From positions 1-64,000 of the forward strand of contig NZ_BAAAPC010000003.1 of assembly GCF_039530945.1 (NCBI RefSeq): a stretch of 64,000 nt of DNA. Reading direction: 5' to 3'. Position numbers and translations under genes: made by a program. The notes below the pieces were generated by a model. It was given only the letters and a program-made list of their open reading frames with translations, searched no databases and had not been told where the DNA came from. This DNA is from Nocardiopsis_C rhodophaea. GTDB lineage: Bacteria > Actinomycetota > Actinomycetes > Streptosporangiales > Streptosporangiaceae. Numbering within the stretch: the stretch's first letter is position 1; every line of letters begins with the position of its first letter. This document shows positions 1 to 9,296 of the stretch, piece after piece.

Positions 1-1
1 G

Positions 2-103
2 TGCGCGCCCGCGATCACGGAATCCTGCGGTGGCCACCCCCACCAGGAGGAACACAGGGCCACCAAGATCGAACAGCTCCTCAGCGACATCGGCGCGTTA
101 TGA
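2..103 (+). CDS. C-terminal fragment of an unrecognised protein (cut by window edge)
   Basis: Thirty-three codons run open from the window edge to a TGA at 101-103. The end of the product reads HRATKIEQLLSDIGAL, which looks like an ordinary amphipathic C-terminal helix, and a CGGHPHQ segment lies just before it. I do not recognise the family and the start is outside the window. It converges on the next gene, with a 33-bp dispersed repeat in the gap. It is called real only because the frame has a protein-like composition up to the stop; it could be chance. Confidence 0.35.
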   Translation, partial: CAPAITESCGGHPHQEEHRATKIEQLLSDIGAL

Positions 104-131
104 CCCCTGAAAAACCCGAAACTCCAGGCGG

Positions 132-164
132 CGAAATTCGGTCGATATCGCCGAGATCAACGGA
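132..164. repeat. Dispersed 33-bp repeat, copy 1
   Basis: This copy is identical over 33 bp to the reverse complement of 54315-54347. It shares the core TCGATATCGCCGAGATCAAC with 54448-54470. The core contains the self-complementary CGATATCG. It sits between two convergent gene ends. The function is unknown; a role in termination or nucleoid/DNA-binding is only a guess. Confidence 0.75.
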
Positions 165-173
165 GTGTTGCGG

Positions 174-1124
174 TTACCCGGCGGGCTGCCCGGCCCCAGT
201 GCCCGCGCCGCTGGTGCCGCCCTGGTGTTCGGCGAACTCCTCCAGCTGGGTCATCCGGCGGAAGAGCAGGTCGCGGAAGGAGCTCAGGGCGATGAGCGGG
301 GAGGAGAGGCTCTCCTTCTCCTCCGTGGACGTCGAGTCCTTGGGCTGGGCCCAGGTCACCAGCAGGTAGTGGCCGCTGACCGTGGCCTCCGCCTCGTTGT
401 ATCCGGCACCTAGAGCGGCCACGTCGCCGTCGTCGGCTCCGGTGACCAGGAAGCCGCCCGCCTCGGAGTCGGGATCGTCCGGGAGCTCCATGGCATCGGC
501 CACGGCCTGGGAGCCGTCGGTGTCGGACAGGTTGAACAGGACGGCCAGCCCGACGTAGTCGTCGGAGACGTAGGCGCCGCGCGCGGCCTGGGTGCAGCCC
601 GCGCCCTTCAGGGCCTTCTTCAGGTCGTCACCCCACACCATCTCCGAGCAGTCCTCGGTGAGCGCCTGGTCGGCGAGTTTGAAGGTGATGCCCTGGCTGG
701 AGATCTCCTCGTCGCGGAAGACCTCGTGCTCGTTGAGGGGGCGGCTGTCCGTGTCCTGGGAGGCCAGCACATCGTTGAGGCTGTCGCCGGAACCGAGGAC
801 CGTGTAGGAGACCGGCCGGGCCTGCTCCGGCGCGGACGCGCCACCCGGCATGAACTGGATGACGAGGACCACGACCAGGGCGATCACGGCGATGCCCAGA
901 GCTCCGAGGAGGAGGGGCAGGGCACGGCCGAAGGACTTCTTGGGCGCGGGCTCGGGGCGCTTGCGCCGCGAGCCCTTGGGGCGCGGGGACGGACCGGCGG
1001 TGTCTCCCCCCGCTACGCCTTCGGGGCTTCGCGGGTCGGCGACGAGGCCGGCGATGGCCTCGGCGTCGTCGTTTTTCCTCCGTCGGCCACGGCCTCCAGG
1101 CACGGACGATTCAGAAGAAGACAC
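174..1124 (-). CDS. Single-pass membrane protein with extracytoplasmic domain (paralogue of next gene)
   Basis: The product has 316 residues and is not recognised as a named family. It has a basic, low-complexity cytoplasmic N-terminus, one membrane helix at about residues 68-91, then an outside domain of about 220 residues. That domain has two cysteines (in EDCSEMVWG and GAGCTQAARG) that are conserved in the adjacent paralogue, so a disulfide is likely. GHYLLVTWA near the end matches GHYLAVFWV in the paralogue. Translation starts at a GTG preceded by a GAGAGG ribosome site. The gene lies 130 bp downstream of its paralogue on the same strand, which suggests local duplication. No enzymatic motif is visible. 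Confidence 0.8.
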   Translation of the reverse strand: MSSSESSVPGGRGRRRKNDDAEAIAGLVADPRSPEGVAGGDTAGPSPRPKGSRRKRPEPAPKKSFGRALPLLLGALGIAVIALVVVLVIQFMPGGASAPEQARPVSYTVLGSGDSLNDVLASQDTDSRPLNEHEVFRDEEISSQGITFKLADQALTEDCSEMVWGDDLKKALKGAGCTQAARGAYVSDDYVGLAVLFNLSDTDGSQAVADAMELPDDPDSEAGGFLVTGADDGDVAALGAGYNEAEATVSGHYLLVTWAQPKDSTSTEEKESLSSPLIALSSFRDLLFRRMTQLEEFAEHQGGTSGAGTGAGQPAG

Positions 1125-1254
1125 CAGAACCTCTCGGAAAGCTCACGGGAGAAGGGGTTCTCCCGGGTCGGTCGGGGGACGCGGGGCCGAGTCGCTGCCG
1201 GCCCCGCGACGGGTGCGCAAATCCTAGCCTGCCTGGGGGCAAGTACGAACGCGC

Positions 1255-2394
1255 TCACTCCTCCTGCTTCCTGGCGGCCCCGACCTCCTCGTAGACATAC
1301 ACGGCGGCGTCCATCGCGACCACGTTCAGTGTGGCCATGCTGTCGTCGTCCCCGGGGTCGGAGCCGTCGGCGCGGGCCACCCAGAACACCGCGAGGTAGT
1401 GGCCCATGACCTGGGCTGTCGCTTGACTGTAGCCCTCGTGCAGGCCCTTGATGTCGTCCTCAAGCGGCAGGATGAAGCCGGGCTTGGTGTTGGAGGGGTC
1501 GTTGATGTCGAGCTTCGTGGCGACCTTTCCGGCCGCTTCGGCGTCGGACAGGTCGAAGAGCGTGAACTGCGCCACGAACTTGTCGTCCTGGTCCTGGTAT
1601 ACGCCGCGCGCCGCCGCCCCGCAGGATCCGTCGACGAGCGCCTGCTGCAGCTCTTCGCCCCACACGACCGCCGTGCAGGTGTCGGTGACCTCGGAGTCGT
1701 CGAGGAGCAGCTCGTAGTTCTTCAGGCTGAGCTTCTCCGCTTCGGCGAAGACCTCTTTCTCCTTCAGTGGCTCGGCGTCCTTGGGGCGCTCGCTGATCGG
1801 GGCGAAGACGTCGGTGTTCTCGGTCTGGCCCTGGTAGAGGCGGGGCACGAGGGTGGAGTGGCCCTTGGGAGGCTCGACGATGGCGTTGGTGCCGTCACCG
1901 TAGCCGTCCATGGTTTCCCCCCTGACGAGCTGGACGAGGAGGACCCCCAGGAGGGAGACGAGCGCCGCACCGCACAGGGCGAGCAGGGTGCCCAGGACGA
2001 TCGAGCCGCGCTTGCGCTGGCTCTGCTCGGCCAGGGTGTAGACGACCTGGTTGGGGCGGTCGCCCAGGACGCTGACCCGCCTCAGCGCGGAGGCGGAGAA
2101 CTTGGAGACGGGGTCGGGCTTTCCGGCGCTGCGGCGGCCGCGTCCGGCCTTGGCGGCCTTCTTCGCGGCGGATCTGCGGCCGCGCCCCACCCCGGTGCGG
2201 CCGCGCCGGGACTGCTGGTCGTCGCCGTCGCCGGCGGTCTCGGCCGCCGGGTCGTATGCGTCATCGTCTGCGGCGGAGGCGTCGTCCACATCGATGGCAC
2301 CGCCCTGGTCGCGGCCGTCCTGGACGTAGTCGTCCGGTGCGGCACGCCGCGACCGGCGGCGGCCCTTGCGGCCGGCGGAGTCGGATCTACTCAC
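1255..2394 (-). CDS. Single-pass membrane protein with extracytoplasmic domain (paralogue of 174-1124)
   Basis: The product has 379 residues. About 130 residues of charged cytoplasmic region, with basic GRGRRSAAKKAAKAGRGRR-type runs and an acidic DDASAADDDA stretch, precede a membrane helix at about 131-158. The outside domain aligns with the downstream neighbour: a KEVF/HEVF motif, paired cysteines (DTCTAVVWG, DGSCGAAARG), FDLSD/FNLSD and a closing GHYLAVFWVA. It starts with GTG. A strong hairpin separates it from lgt, so it is probably the first gene of its own unit with 174-1124. The function is unknown; a cell-envelope role is inferred only from topology. Confidence 0.82.
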   Translation of the reverse strand: MSRSDSAGRKGRRRSRRAAPDDYVQDGRDQGGAIDVDDASAADDDAYDPAAETAGDGDDQQSRRGRTGVGRGRRSAAKKAAKAGRGRRSAGKPDPVSKFSASALRRVSVLGDRPNQVVYTLAEQSQRKRGSIVLGTLLALCGAALVSLLGVLLVQLVRGETMDGYGDGTNAIVEPPKGHSTLVPRLYQGQTENTDVFAPISERPKDAEPLKEKEVFAEAEKLSLKNYELLLDDSEVTDTCTAVVWGEELQQALVDGSCGAAARGVYQDQDDKFVAQFTLFDLSDAEAAGKVATKLDINDPSNTKPGFILPLEDDIKGLHEGYSQATAQVMGHYLAVFWVARADGSDPGDDDSMATLNVVAMDAAVYVYEEVGAARKQEE

Positions 2395-2420
2395 GTGTAC
2401 GTACTCACCCGTTCGACGCG

Positions 2421-2460
2421 GCCCGCCGCCGCACGCCGCGTACGGCGTGCGGCGGCGGGC
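2421..2460 (-). terminator. Strong hairpin after lgt
   Basis: A perfect 18-bp stem (2421-2438 with 2443-2460) closes a CGTA loop just past the lgt stop on the minus strand. It lacks a U-tract, as is common for terminators in high-GC actinomycetes. It separates the trp/lgt unit from the paralogous membrane genes. Confidence 0.7.
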
Positions 2461-2470
2461 CTGGCGCGGT

Positions 2471-3481
2471 CTATGTGTCGCGTTGCGGCCCCGTGCCGTT
2501 GGCGGTTCCGGATGCGGCTTCGTCGTTCCCCGCGCTCGTCCCCGCGGTCTCCCCCGCGTCCGAACCGTCGCCGACCGCGGAGCTCCGCTCGCCCGAGGAG
2601 GCGGGGTCGGTGTCGAACACCTGGGTGCCGACGTCGTGCCCCACCGGGACGACGCGCGTCGAGAACCGGTCGAGCCGCCGTCCGGCCCACACGAAGTAGG
2701 CGAGGGCGCCGAGGAACACGAGGATCGAGGTCCAGTTGTTCAGACGGAGGCCCAGAATCTCGTTGGCGGGGTCGACGCGCAGGTACTCGATCCAGAACCG
2801 ACCCACACAGTAGCCCATGATGTACAGCGCGAAGAGCCGCCCGCCGCCGAGCCTGCCGGCCATCCTCCGGCCGATCCAGGCGAGGAAGAGGGCCAGGGCG
2901 AGGTTCCACAGCGACTCGTAGAGGAAGGTGGGGTGGTAGGTGAACACCCCCGGCTCCATGCCCGGCCGCAGCACGCCGTTGGGGTACGGGGAGATCTCCA
3001 GCGCCCACGGCACGTTGGTGGGGGCGCCGAAGAGTTCCTGGTTGAAGTAGTTTCCCCAGCGCCCGAACGCCTGGCCCAGCGGGATGGTCGGGGCGATGGC
3101 GAAGGACAGCTTCGACATCGACAGGCCGCGGCGGCGGGCCACCCACCACACGCCCAGCGCACCCAGCGGGACGGCGCCCCAGATGCCGAGGCCGCCCTCC
3201 CAGATGTAGAGCGCCCGGACGGGTTCCCGGCCCGGGCCGAAGTACAGCTGGTAGTCGGAAATCACATGGTAGAGGCGACCGCCGACGAGCCCCAGGAGCA
3301 CCGCCGGGACCGCCAGGTCCATGATGGTGCCCTTCTCGCCGCCCATGGCGGCCCACCGGCGCTCGCTCCAGAACACGGCGGCGATGACCCCGGCCAGGAT
3401 GCACAAGGCGTAGAAGTGGATGGTCAGCGGCCCGATGGGAATGGAGTTCACCGTCGGGCTCGGGATGGCCGCGTAGTACAT
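2471..3481 (-). CDS. lgt: Prolipoprotein diacylglyceryl transferase
   Basis: Lgt moves diacylglycerol from phosphatidylglycerol to the lipobox cysteine of prolipoproteins, the first step of lipoprotein maturation at the membrane. The 336-residue product has the usual start (MYYAAIPSP), a GLVGGRLYHV segment, the family signature around RWGNYFNQELFG and HPTFLYESLWN, and several hydrophobic helices. A charged Ser/Ala/Glu-rich tail of about 65 residues follows the last helix, as in other actinobacterial Lgt. It lies 9 bp after the DsbA-like gene and in the same direction as trpA, as in Streptomyces. LspA, the next enzyme in the pathway, is encoded at 63102-63782. Confidence 0.96.
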   Translation of the reverse strand: MYYAAIPSPTVNSIPIGPLTIHFYALCILAGVIAAVFWSERRWAAMGGEKGTIMDLAVPAVLLGLVGGRLYHVISDYQLYFGPGREPVRALYIWEGGLGIWGAVPLGALGVWWVARRRGLSMSKLSFAIAPTIPLGQAFGRWGNYFNQELFGAPTNVPWALEISPYPNGVLRPGMEPGVFTYHPTFLYESLWNLALALFLAWIGRRMAGRLGGGRLFALYIMGYCVGRFWIEYLRVDPANEILGLRLNNWTSILVFLGALAYFVWAGRRLDRFSTRVVPVGHDVGTQVFDTDPASSGERSSAVGDGSDAGETAGTSAGNDEAASGTANGTGPQRDT

Positions 3482-3490
3482 GGGGCGGTT

Positions 3491-4540
3491 CTATTCCTTG
3501 GCTTGCGGGGATTCGTCGGTCGTGGGGGCGTCGTCGGCCTCCGGCTCCGCGGACGCCGACGCCTCGGCCCCGGGTTCCGCACCCTCGTCGGAGGCGAGCG
3601 GCGTGGTGTCCACCTTGCCGGGGTCCGCGTTGAGGACGGCCTGCTTCAGCTGCTGCGGGTTGAACGCCTCATTGCCCATCTTGCTGCCGTTGATGTAGAC
3701 CGACGGTGTGCCCTCGAACTTGTTGTCGCCGGTGAAACGAGTGTAGGCGGCGATGGTCGCGTCCAGCGTCTGCCTGACGTAGGTCCCGTCCAGGAAGGAG
3801 CTGTCCACGCCGTTGTCGTCGCCCCATTCCAGCAGGTCGCCCACGGTCATCGTGGACAGCTCGTTGGTGCCCAGCTCGTCCTGGGCCTTCTTCATCAGCT
3901 TCTTGGTGTAGTCGCCGGTGTAGGTGTCGACGACCTTGTTCTCGGCCTTGACCCGATCGCCGAAGGCGGGGTCGTCGATGCCGACCTTCTTGCCCCACGA
4001 GATCAGGTCGTCCACCGAGAAGCCGGGCTTGCCTTCGGCTGGCTGGTTCTCGAAGAGGACGTCGTTGTACTCGACGTACTTGCCGTAGTCGGCCGCCGCC
4101 CGGGCCGCCGCGGCCGCCCGCAGTGAGTTGCTGCTGACAGGGGCGGGCTGCTGGGAGAAGATGCTCACCGGACGGTAGTGCACGATCGCGTCGCCGTCGG
4201 CCGCCAGCTGCTGCAGCGTGCTGCCGACCGCGGTCTCGAACTGCTTGCAGGCCGGGCACTGGAAGTCGGCGTAGACGGAGACCACAGGTGCCTTGGCGCC
4301 GTCCTTCGCGAGCACGACGCTGCCGTCCTGCTGCAGGGTCTGCGGCGGGAGGTCGGCGGTCAGCTCGTCGCCGGTGTTGGAGGCGGTCAGGAACCAGTAT
4401 CCGCCGCCCACGACCACGAGGACGACGACGAGCGCGGCGCCCACGACGCCGAGGATCCTGTTGCGTTTGGCTCGCTGCTGCGCCTTGAGGCGCTCCTGCT
4501 TGAGTCGTTCGCGGGACGCGCGTCGTTCCGCCTTGCCCAT
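3491..4540 (-). CDS. Membrane-anchored DsbA-like thioredoxin-fold protein
   Basis: This is a thiol-disulfide oxidoreductase of the DsbA/thioredoxin_4 type. A short basic cytoplasmic N-terminus (MGKAERRASRERLKQ) is followed by one membrane helix and an outside thioredoxin domain with the active site FQCPACKQFE, a CPAC pair as in DsbA. The cis-Pro region is probably GTPSVYING. The acidic Glu/Ala-rich C-terminus looks disordered. An upstream in-frame GTG at 4585 exists, but the ATG at 4540 gives the normal positive-inside start and has GAAGAACGG before it. The next gene upstream encodes a MauE/DoxX-type membrane protein, a likely electron partner. Confidence 0.88.
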   Translation of the reverse strand: MGKAERRASRERLKQERLKAQQRAKRNRILGVVGAALVVVLVVVGGGYWFLTASNTGDELTADLPPQTLQQDGSVVLAKDGAKAPVVSVYADFQCPACKQFETAVGSTLQQLAADGDAIVHYRPVSIFSQQPAPVSSNSLRAAAAARAAADYGKYVEYNDVLFENQPAEGKPGFSVDDLISWGKKVGIDDPAFGDRVKAENKVVDTYTGDYTKKLMKKAQDELGTNELSTMTVGDLLEWGDDNGVDSSFLDGTYVRQTLDATIAAYTRFTGDNKFEGTPSVYINGSKMGNEAFNPQQLKQAVLNADPGKVDTTPLASDEGAEPGAEASASAEPEADDAPTTDESPQAKE

Positions 4541-4715
4541 CAGCCGTTCACCGTTCTTCGCTGGGAATGTCGTTACCCGGTCCACCCGGGGGAATGTCGT
4601 TCCGGTTGTGTTCGTCCTCGGTTCCTGAGTGCGCCTCGCCGCGTTTCCGCCGGACCTTCCGGCGGGTCCGCCGCTCCGCCCCGGGCCGGGGTGTGCGGTG
4701 CGGCCCCGCTCGGGG

Positions 4716-5276
4716 TCAGCGGTACAGGCCGAAGAGCCGGTCGAGTGCGAGGGGGGAGCGCGGCCAGATCACGACGATACCGGCCAGCACCATGAAGCCG
4801 ATATCGCGCAGGATGTCCAGGCCGTAGGCGGTCTCCCCCTCGGCGACCGGCCCCCCGCTGCCGAAGCAGCCGCAGTCGATGGCCAGCCCGCGCGCCCAGG
4901 CCGAGATGATGCCCACGATGAACACGAACATCAGAATCCCTGTCGCCGCGGCCACGTAGCGCGTGGCCAGGCCGATCAGCAGCAGCAGCGCCAGCGCGAA
5001 CTCGACGAGCGGCAGCAGGTAGCCGATGAGTTCGGCAACGCCCGGAGAGAACAGCTGGTAGGCCTCGACCGCCTGGACCGACAGTGCCGGGGGCAGTTTG
5101 GTGTAGGCGGCGAAACCGAGAATGCCGGCCAGTGCGACGCGGCAGGCCAGTGTGACCCACGGTTGGGCGGTGGGCCAGTGGCGAGCGAGGCCGGAGCCGC
5201 GCGGCGCCGTGTCGAACGGCGGCTTTCCGTCCGTGCTGGTTTCCCGGTTGGAGGACTGCTGTGCTTCGGTGTCCAC
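4716..5276 (-). CDS. MauE/DoxX-family redox-associated membrane protein
   Basis: A four-helix integral membrane protein of the MauE/DoxX type. Hydrophobic segments start at VALAGILGFAAYTKL and run through LVEFALALLLLIGL, ILMFVFIVGIISAWA and IGFMVLAGIVVIW. A conserved AIDCGCFG motif between helices carries a vicinal cysteine pair. Members are thought to support disulfide formation or redox maturation of exported proteins. The partner DsbA-like gene follows. I chose the GTG at 5276 because AGGGAAG lies five bases upstream; an in-frame ATG at 5309 has no ribosome site. Confidence 0.85.
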   Translation of the reverse strand: MDTEAQQSSNRETSTDGKPPFDTAPRGSGLARHWPTAQPWVTLACRVALAGILGFAAYTKLPPALSVQAVEAYQLFSPGVAELIGYLLPLVEFALALLLLIGLATRYVAAATGILMFVFIVGIISAWARGLAIDCGCFGSGGPVAEGETAYGLDILRDIGFMVLAGIVVIWPRSPLALDRLFGLYR

Positions 5277-5535
5277 GAGGGCTTCCCTGGGGGGTGGATG
5301 ACGGTTCATCTGCGCGTTTTCGCGGGCGACGCCCACGGCGTGCCCGAATGCCGAGACAGATCCTACTCGGCGTGACCGCGCGTGGGCAGCGGGTCGGAAC
5401 CCGGTGTGTCCGGCGGCCGTGCTCCCGCACTCTAGCCACCGGGGACCGCACGCGCCCCCCGTCTTTCCGCAGGGCGTCGGCTTCACACCGGATTCTTACC
5501 CCGGTCCGCGCCCGCCCCGAGCCGGCGGCGGCGCG

Positions 5536-6350
5536 TCACCTGGCGGCGGACCGCACCCCCACGGCGAGGTCCTCGGCGAACGCGCGCACCGCGCTCAGCC
5601 CGGTCTCCAGGTCGGGCGCGTCGAGGACGCGCTGGCAGAACCCGGCACCGACGATCACCCCGTCGGCGAAGCTCGCCACCTCGGCCGCCTGGGCCCCGGA
5701 CGAAATCCCCAGGCCGACGCAGACCGGCAGGTCTCCCCCGGCCTCGCGGGTCCGGGCCACCAGCTTCTCGGCGCCGCTGCTGAGGCGGGTGCGCGCGCCG
5801 GTGACACCCATGAGCGAGGCGGCGTAGACGAACCCGCGGCACGCGCCGGTGGTCAGCCGCAGCCGCTGCTCGCTGGAGGACTGCGCCACCAGGAAGATCC
5901 GGTCCAGCCCGGCCGCGTCGGTGGCGGCGAACCAGTCGTCGGCCTCCTCGGGCAGCAGGTCGGGCGTGATGACGCCGGAGCCGCCCGCGGCGGCCAGGTC
6001 GGCGGCGAACCGGCGCGGCCCGTAGCACTCGATGGGGTTCCAGTAGGACATCACCAGTGCGGCCGCACCCGTCTCGGCGGTGGCGGTGACCACGCGCAGC
6101 ACATCGGCGGGTGTGGTCCCGGCCTCCAGCGCGCGCCCGGCGGCCTTCTGGATGGTGGGCCCGTCCATCATCGGGTCGGAGTAGGGCAGTCCGACCTCGA
6201 TCACGTCGCAGCCCCCCTCGACCATGGCCTGGATGACCTCGATGGACGACTCCACGTCGGGGAACCCGGCGGGCAGGTAGCCGATGAGCGCGGCGCGCCC
6301 GGCGGCCTTGGCTTCGGCCAGTTTGGCCTGGAGGGTGGTCGGTGTCGCCG

Positions 6351-6354
<4 letters not shown>
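5536..6354 (-). CDS. trpA: Tryptophan synthase alpha subunit
   Basis: TrpA cleaves indole-3-glycerol phosphate to indole and glyceraldehyde 3-phosphate, and passes indole through a tunnel to TrpB. The 272-residue product keeps the catalytic Glu (VIEVGLPYSDP) and Asp (PMMDGPTIQ) motifs, and the phosphate-binding glycines near GLGISSGAQ. It starts with GTG at 6354, overlapping the trpB stop in a GTGA arrangement, so it is translationally coupled to trpB. Confidence 0.97.
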
Positions 6355-7580
<1,226 letters not shown>

Positions 7581-7604
7581 GGTGGCTCTCACGGGATCAG
7601 GGCG

Positions 7605-7662
7605 GTCGGCACGCCGACGTTCCGGCGCGTGCGTGCCGACCGATGGACGGATGTCGGTCCAT
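7605..7662 (-). promoter_or_regulatory. Two hairpins in the trpC-trpB interval
   Basis: A perfect 10-bp inverted repeat (7605-7614 with 7631-7640) and a 6-bp one (7643-7648 with 7657-7662) lie just upstream of trpB in the transcribed strand. They could set the trpB:trpC ratio through mRNA processing or partial termination, or mark an internal promoter. No U-tract is present. Confidence 0.4.
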
Positions 7663-7724
7663 GGACGACGGGAACCCGAGGTGAGGAGGGTGGCGGGCGC
7701 CGCCCTTCCGCTACGTCGGGCTCC

Positions 7725-7811
7725 CTAGCGCCATCGCCCGCGCGCGGCGGGCCACCGACCGGCGCGGAGCCGCTGTCGCTGGTGCACCGTCACCGCGGTC
7801 AACGTGATCAT
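7725..7811 (-). CDS. Possible 28-codon ORF coupled to trpC (trpM position)
   Basis: An ATG overlaps the trpC stop (TGATG) and opens 28 codons ending at TAG. The product is basic, with two tryptophans near its end (GRWPAARGRWR). In Streptomyces a small gene, trpM, sits at this site between trpC and trpB. This ORF is shorter and I cannot show homology. It may be a trpM relic, a functional micropeptide, or chance. Confidence 0.35.
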   Translation of the reverse strand: MITLTAVTVHQRQRLRAGRWPAARGRWR

Positions 7812-8617
7812 CAGTGCCGGTCCCGCAGTGCCGGGTGAGCGCCCGCGGTGACCAGGTCGGCGACGGCCTCGCGCGGGTTGCGGCCGCGCACCAGGCTCTC
7901 CCCCACGAGCACGGCGTCGGCCCCGGCGCCGGCGTAGGCCAGCAGGTCGTGCGGGCCGCGGACACCGGACTCGGCGATCCTGATGCGGTCGTCGGGGATG
8001 AGCGGCGCGAGGCGGGTGAAGGTGCCGCGGTCGACATCGAGCGTCGTGAGGTCGCGCGCGTTGACGCCGATGACGGTGGCTCCGGCGTCCAGGGCGCGCT
8101 GGACCTCGTCTTCGGTGTGCACCTCGACGAGCGGCGTCAGGCCGAGCGACTCGGCGCGCTCCACCAGGGAGACCAGGGCGTCCTGCTCCAGGGCGGCGAC
8201 GATCAGCAGCACCGCGTCGGCCCCGTGGACCCGCGCCTCCCACAGCTGGTAGGAGCTGACGACGAAGTCCTTGCGCAGGAGGGGGGTCTCGACAGCGGAG
8301 CGCACCGCCGCGAGGTCGGCCAGGCTGCCGCCGAAGCGGCGCTGCTCGGTCAGCACGCTGATCAGGCACGCGCCCCCGGCGGCGTAGTCGCGGGCGAGCG
8401 AGGCGGGGTCGGCGATGGGAGCAAGCGGTCCCTTGGACGGGCTGGAGCGCTTGACCTCGGCGATGACCTGGACACCCGGGCTGCGGAGGGCCGCAACGAC
8501 GTCCTTCGGCCAGGGCACGGCCCCCGCCATCTCCTTGAGACGCTCCAGGGGCGTGGCCGCCTGCCGTTCCGCGAGATCGGCGCGTACCCCGTCCAGGATC
8601 TCGTCGAGCACGCTCAC
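7811..8617 (-). CDS. trpC: Indole-3-glycerol phosphate synthase
   Basis: TrpC closes the indole ring, converting carboxyphenylaminodeoxyribulose phosphate to indole-3-glycerol phosphate. The 268-residue TIM barrel shows VIAEVKRSSPSKG near the N-terminus, LRKDFVV, IGVNARDLTTL and AESGVRG, all family hallmarks. The GTG at 8617 is preceded by GGAGGGGG and gives the normal start VLDEILDGVRADL; longer upstream ORF sequence is not conserved-looking. It is the first trp gene in this run. TrpF activity probably comes from PriA at 19324-20055. Confidence 0.96.
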   Translation of the reverse strand: MSVLDEILDGVRADLAERQAATPLERLKEMAGAVPWPKDVVAALRSPGVQVIAEVKRSSPSKGPLAPIADPASLARDYAAGGACLISVLTEQRRFGGSLADLAAVRSAVETPLLRKDFVVSSYQLWEARVHGADAVLLIVAALEQDALVSLVERAESLGLTPLVEVHTEDEVQRALDAGATVIGVNARDLTTLDVDRGTFTRLAPLIPDDRIRIAESGVRGPHDLLAYAGAGADAVLVGESLVRGRNPREAVADLVTAGAHPALRDRH

Positions 8618-8650
8618 GTGGGACTGCCCCCTCCAAATAGCCGGACGTCT

Positions 8651-8670
8651 TTCGGCCGGGCACGGCCGAA
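8651..8670 (-). promoter_or_regulatory. Leader hairpin before trpC
   Basis: TTCGGCCG pairs perfectly with CGGCCGAA around a 4-base loop, about 35 bp upstream of the trpC start and before its ribosome site. It is either an mRNA leader element or a regulator site. No Trp-rich leader peptide was found nearby. Confidence 0.35.
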
Positions 8671-8724
8671 TGTATCGAACACGCGAGGCCGGGCCGGTGT
8701 CCCGTTGCCCGCGCTGATACGCGA

Positions 8725-8776
8725 AAGGCACAGGATCTCATTTTCGGTCCGAGGCGGACCGGGGATCCTGTGCCTT
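8725..8776 (-). terminator. Nested hairpin between DUF2752 gene and trpC
   Basis: A perfect outer 13-bp inverted repeat (8725-8737 with 8764-8776) encloses a perfect inner one, CGGTCCG/CGGACCG. It starts 50 bp after the DUF2752 stop. It is most simply a terminator for the upstream membrane genes, which would make trpC start a new transcript; a trp attenuator is possible. Confidence 0.55.
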
Positions 8777-8826
8777 CGATCGTAGCCGTGTTCCGGGTGA
8801 GGGCCGTCACCGCCCTCCCCTGTGTG

Positions 8827-9261
8827 TCACCCCGGCGCGAGGACCGCGGCGAACGGCAGGTTGCGCACCACCCAGAAGGCCAGGATGGCCCCGAGGAGCA
8901 GCCAGAGCCAGACGGGGTGAGCGGCCTTGACGGGGCCGGTCGGCGGGCGGAAGGAGTAGTAGACCCACTTGGCGTAGGAGTACGCCATGAACGGGAGCAG
9001 CGCGATGGTGAGGATGTTCATCCGCAGCGCGCCGAACAGGTCGAGGTTGGTGAGCGCGTTGACGGCGCGCATGGTGCCGCAACCGGGGCAGAACGTCCCG
9101 GTGAGCATCAGCCACGGGCAGGTCGGGTAGTGGCCGGGCTCGTGCGGGTCGATGAAGTGGACCATGATCGCCCCGGCGATGCCGACCGCGCCCAGGAGGA
9201 GGGGCGCGGTGGCGGGGTGCAGGCGGCGCTGGACCCGGGTGAGGAGCGGTGCCTCGCTCAC
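8827..9261 (-). CDS. DUF2752 small membrane protein
   Basis: The 144-residue product contains the DUF2752 signature CPGCGTMRAVNALTNLDL, with CPWLMLTGTFCPGCG before it, and about three hydrophobic helices. The biochemical function is unknown. DUF2752 genes commonly sit near trp genes in actinobacteria. I chose the GTG at 9261 because GAGGAG is five bases upstream. An in-frame ATG at 9297 overlaps the stop of the preceding CD225 gene (TGATG) and could be an alternative start through coupling. Confidence 0.85.
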   Translation of the reverse strand: MSEAPLLTRVQRRLHPATAPLLLGAVGIAGAIMVHFIDPHEPGHYPTCPWLMLTGTFCPGCGTMRAVNALTNLDLFGALRMNILTIALLPFMAYSYAKWVYYSFRPPTGPVKAAHPVWLWLLLGAILAFWVVRNLPFAAVLAPG

Positions 9262-9296
9262 GTCAACTCCTCGCGGTTCTTCGGGTGTCGGGGTCA

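Noticed and set aside
8618..8826. T-box or Trp leader-peptide attenuator before trpC
   Set aside because: No T-box core sequence and no ORF with clustered Trp codons was found, although hairpins exist.
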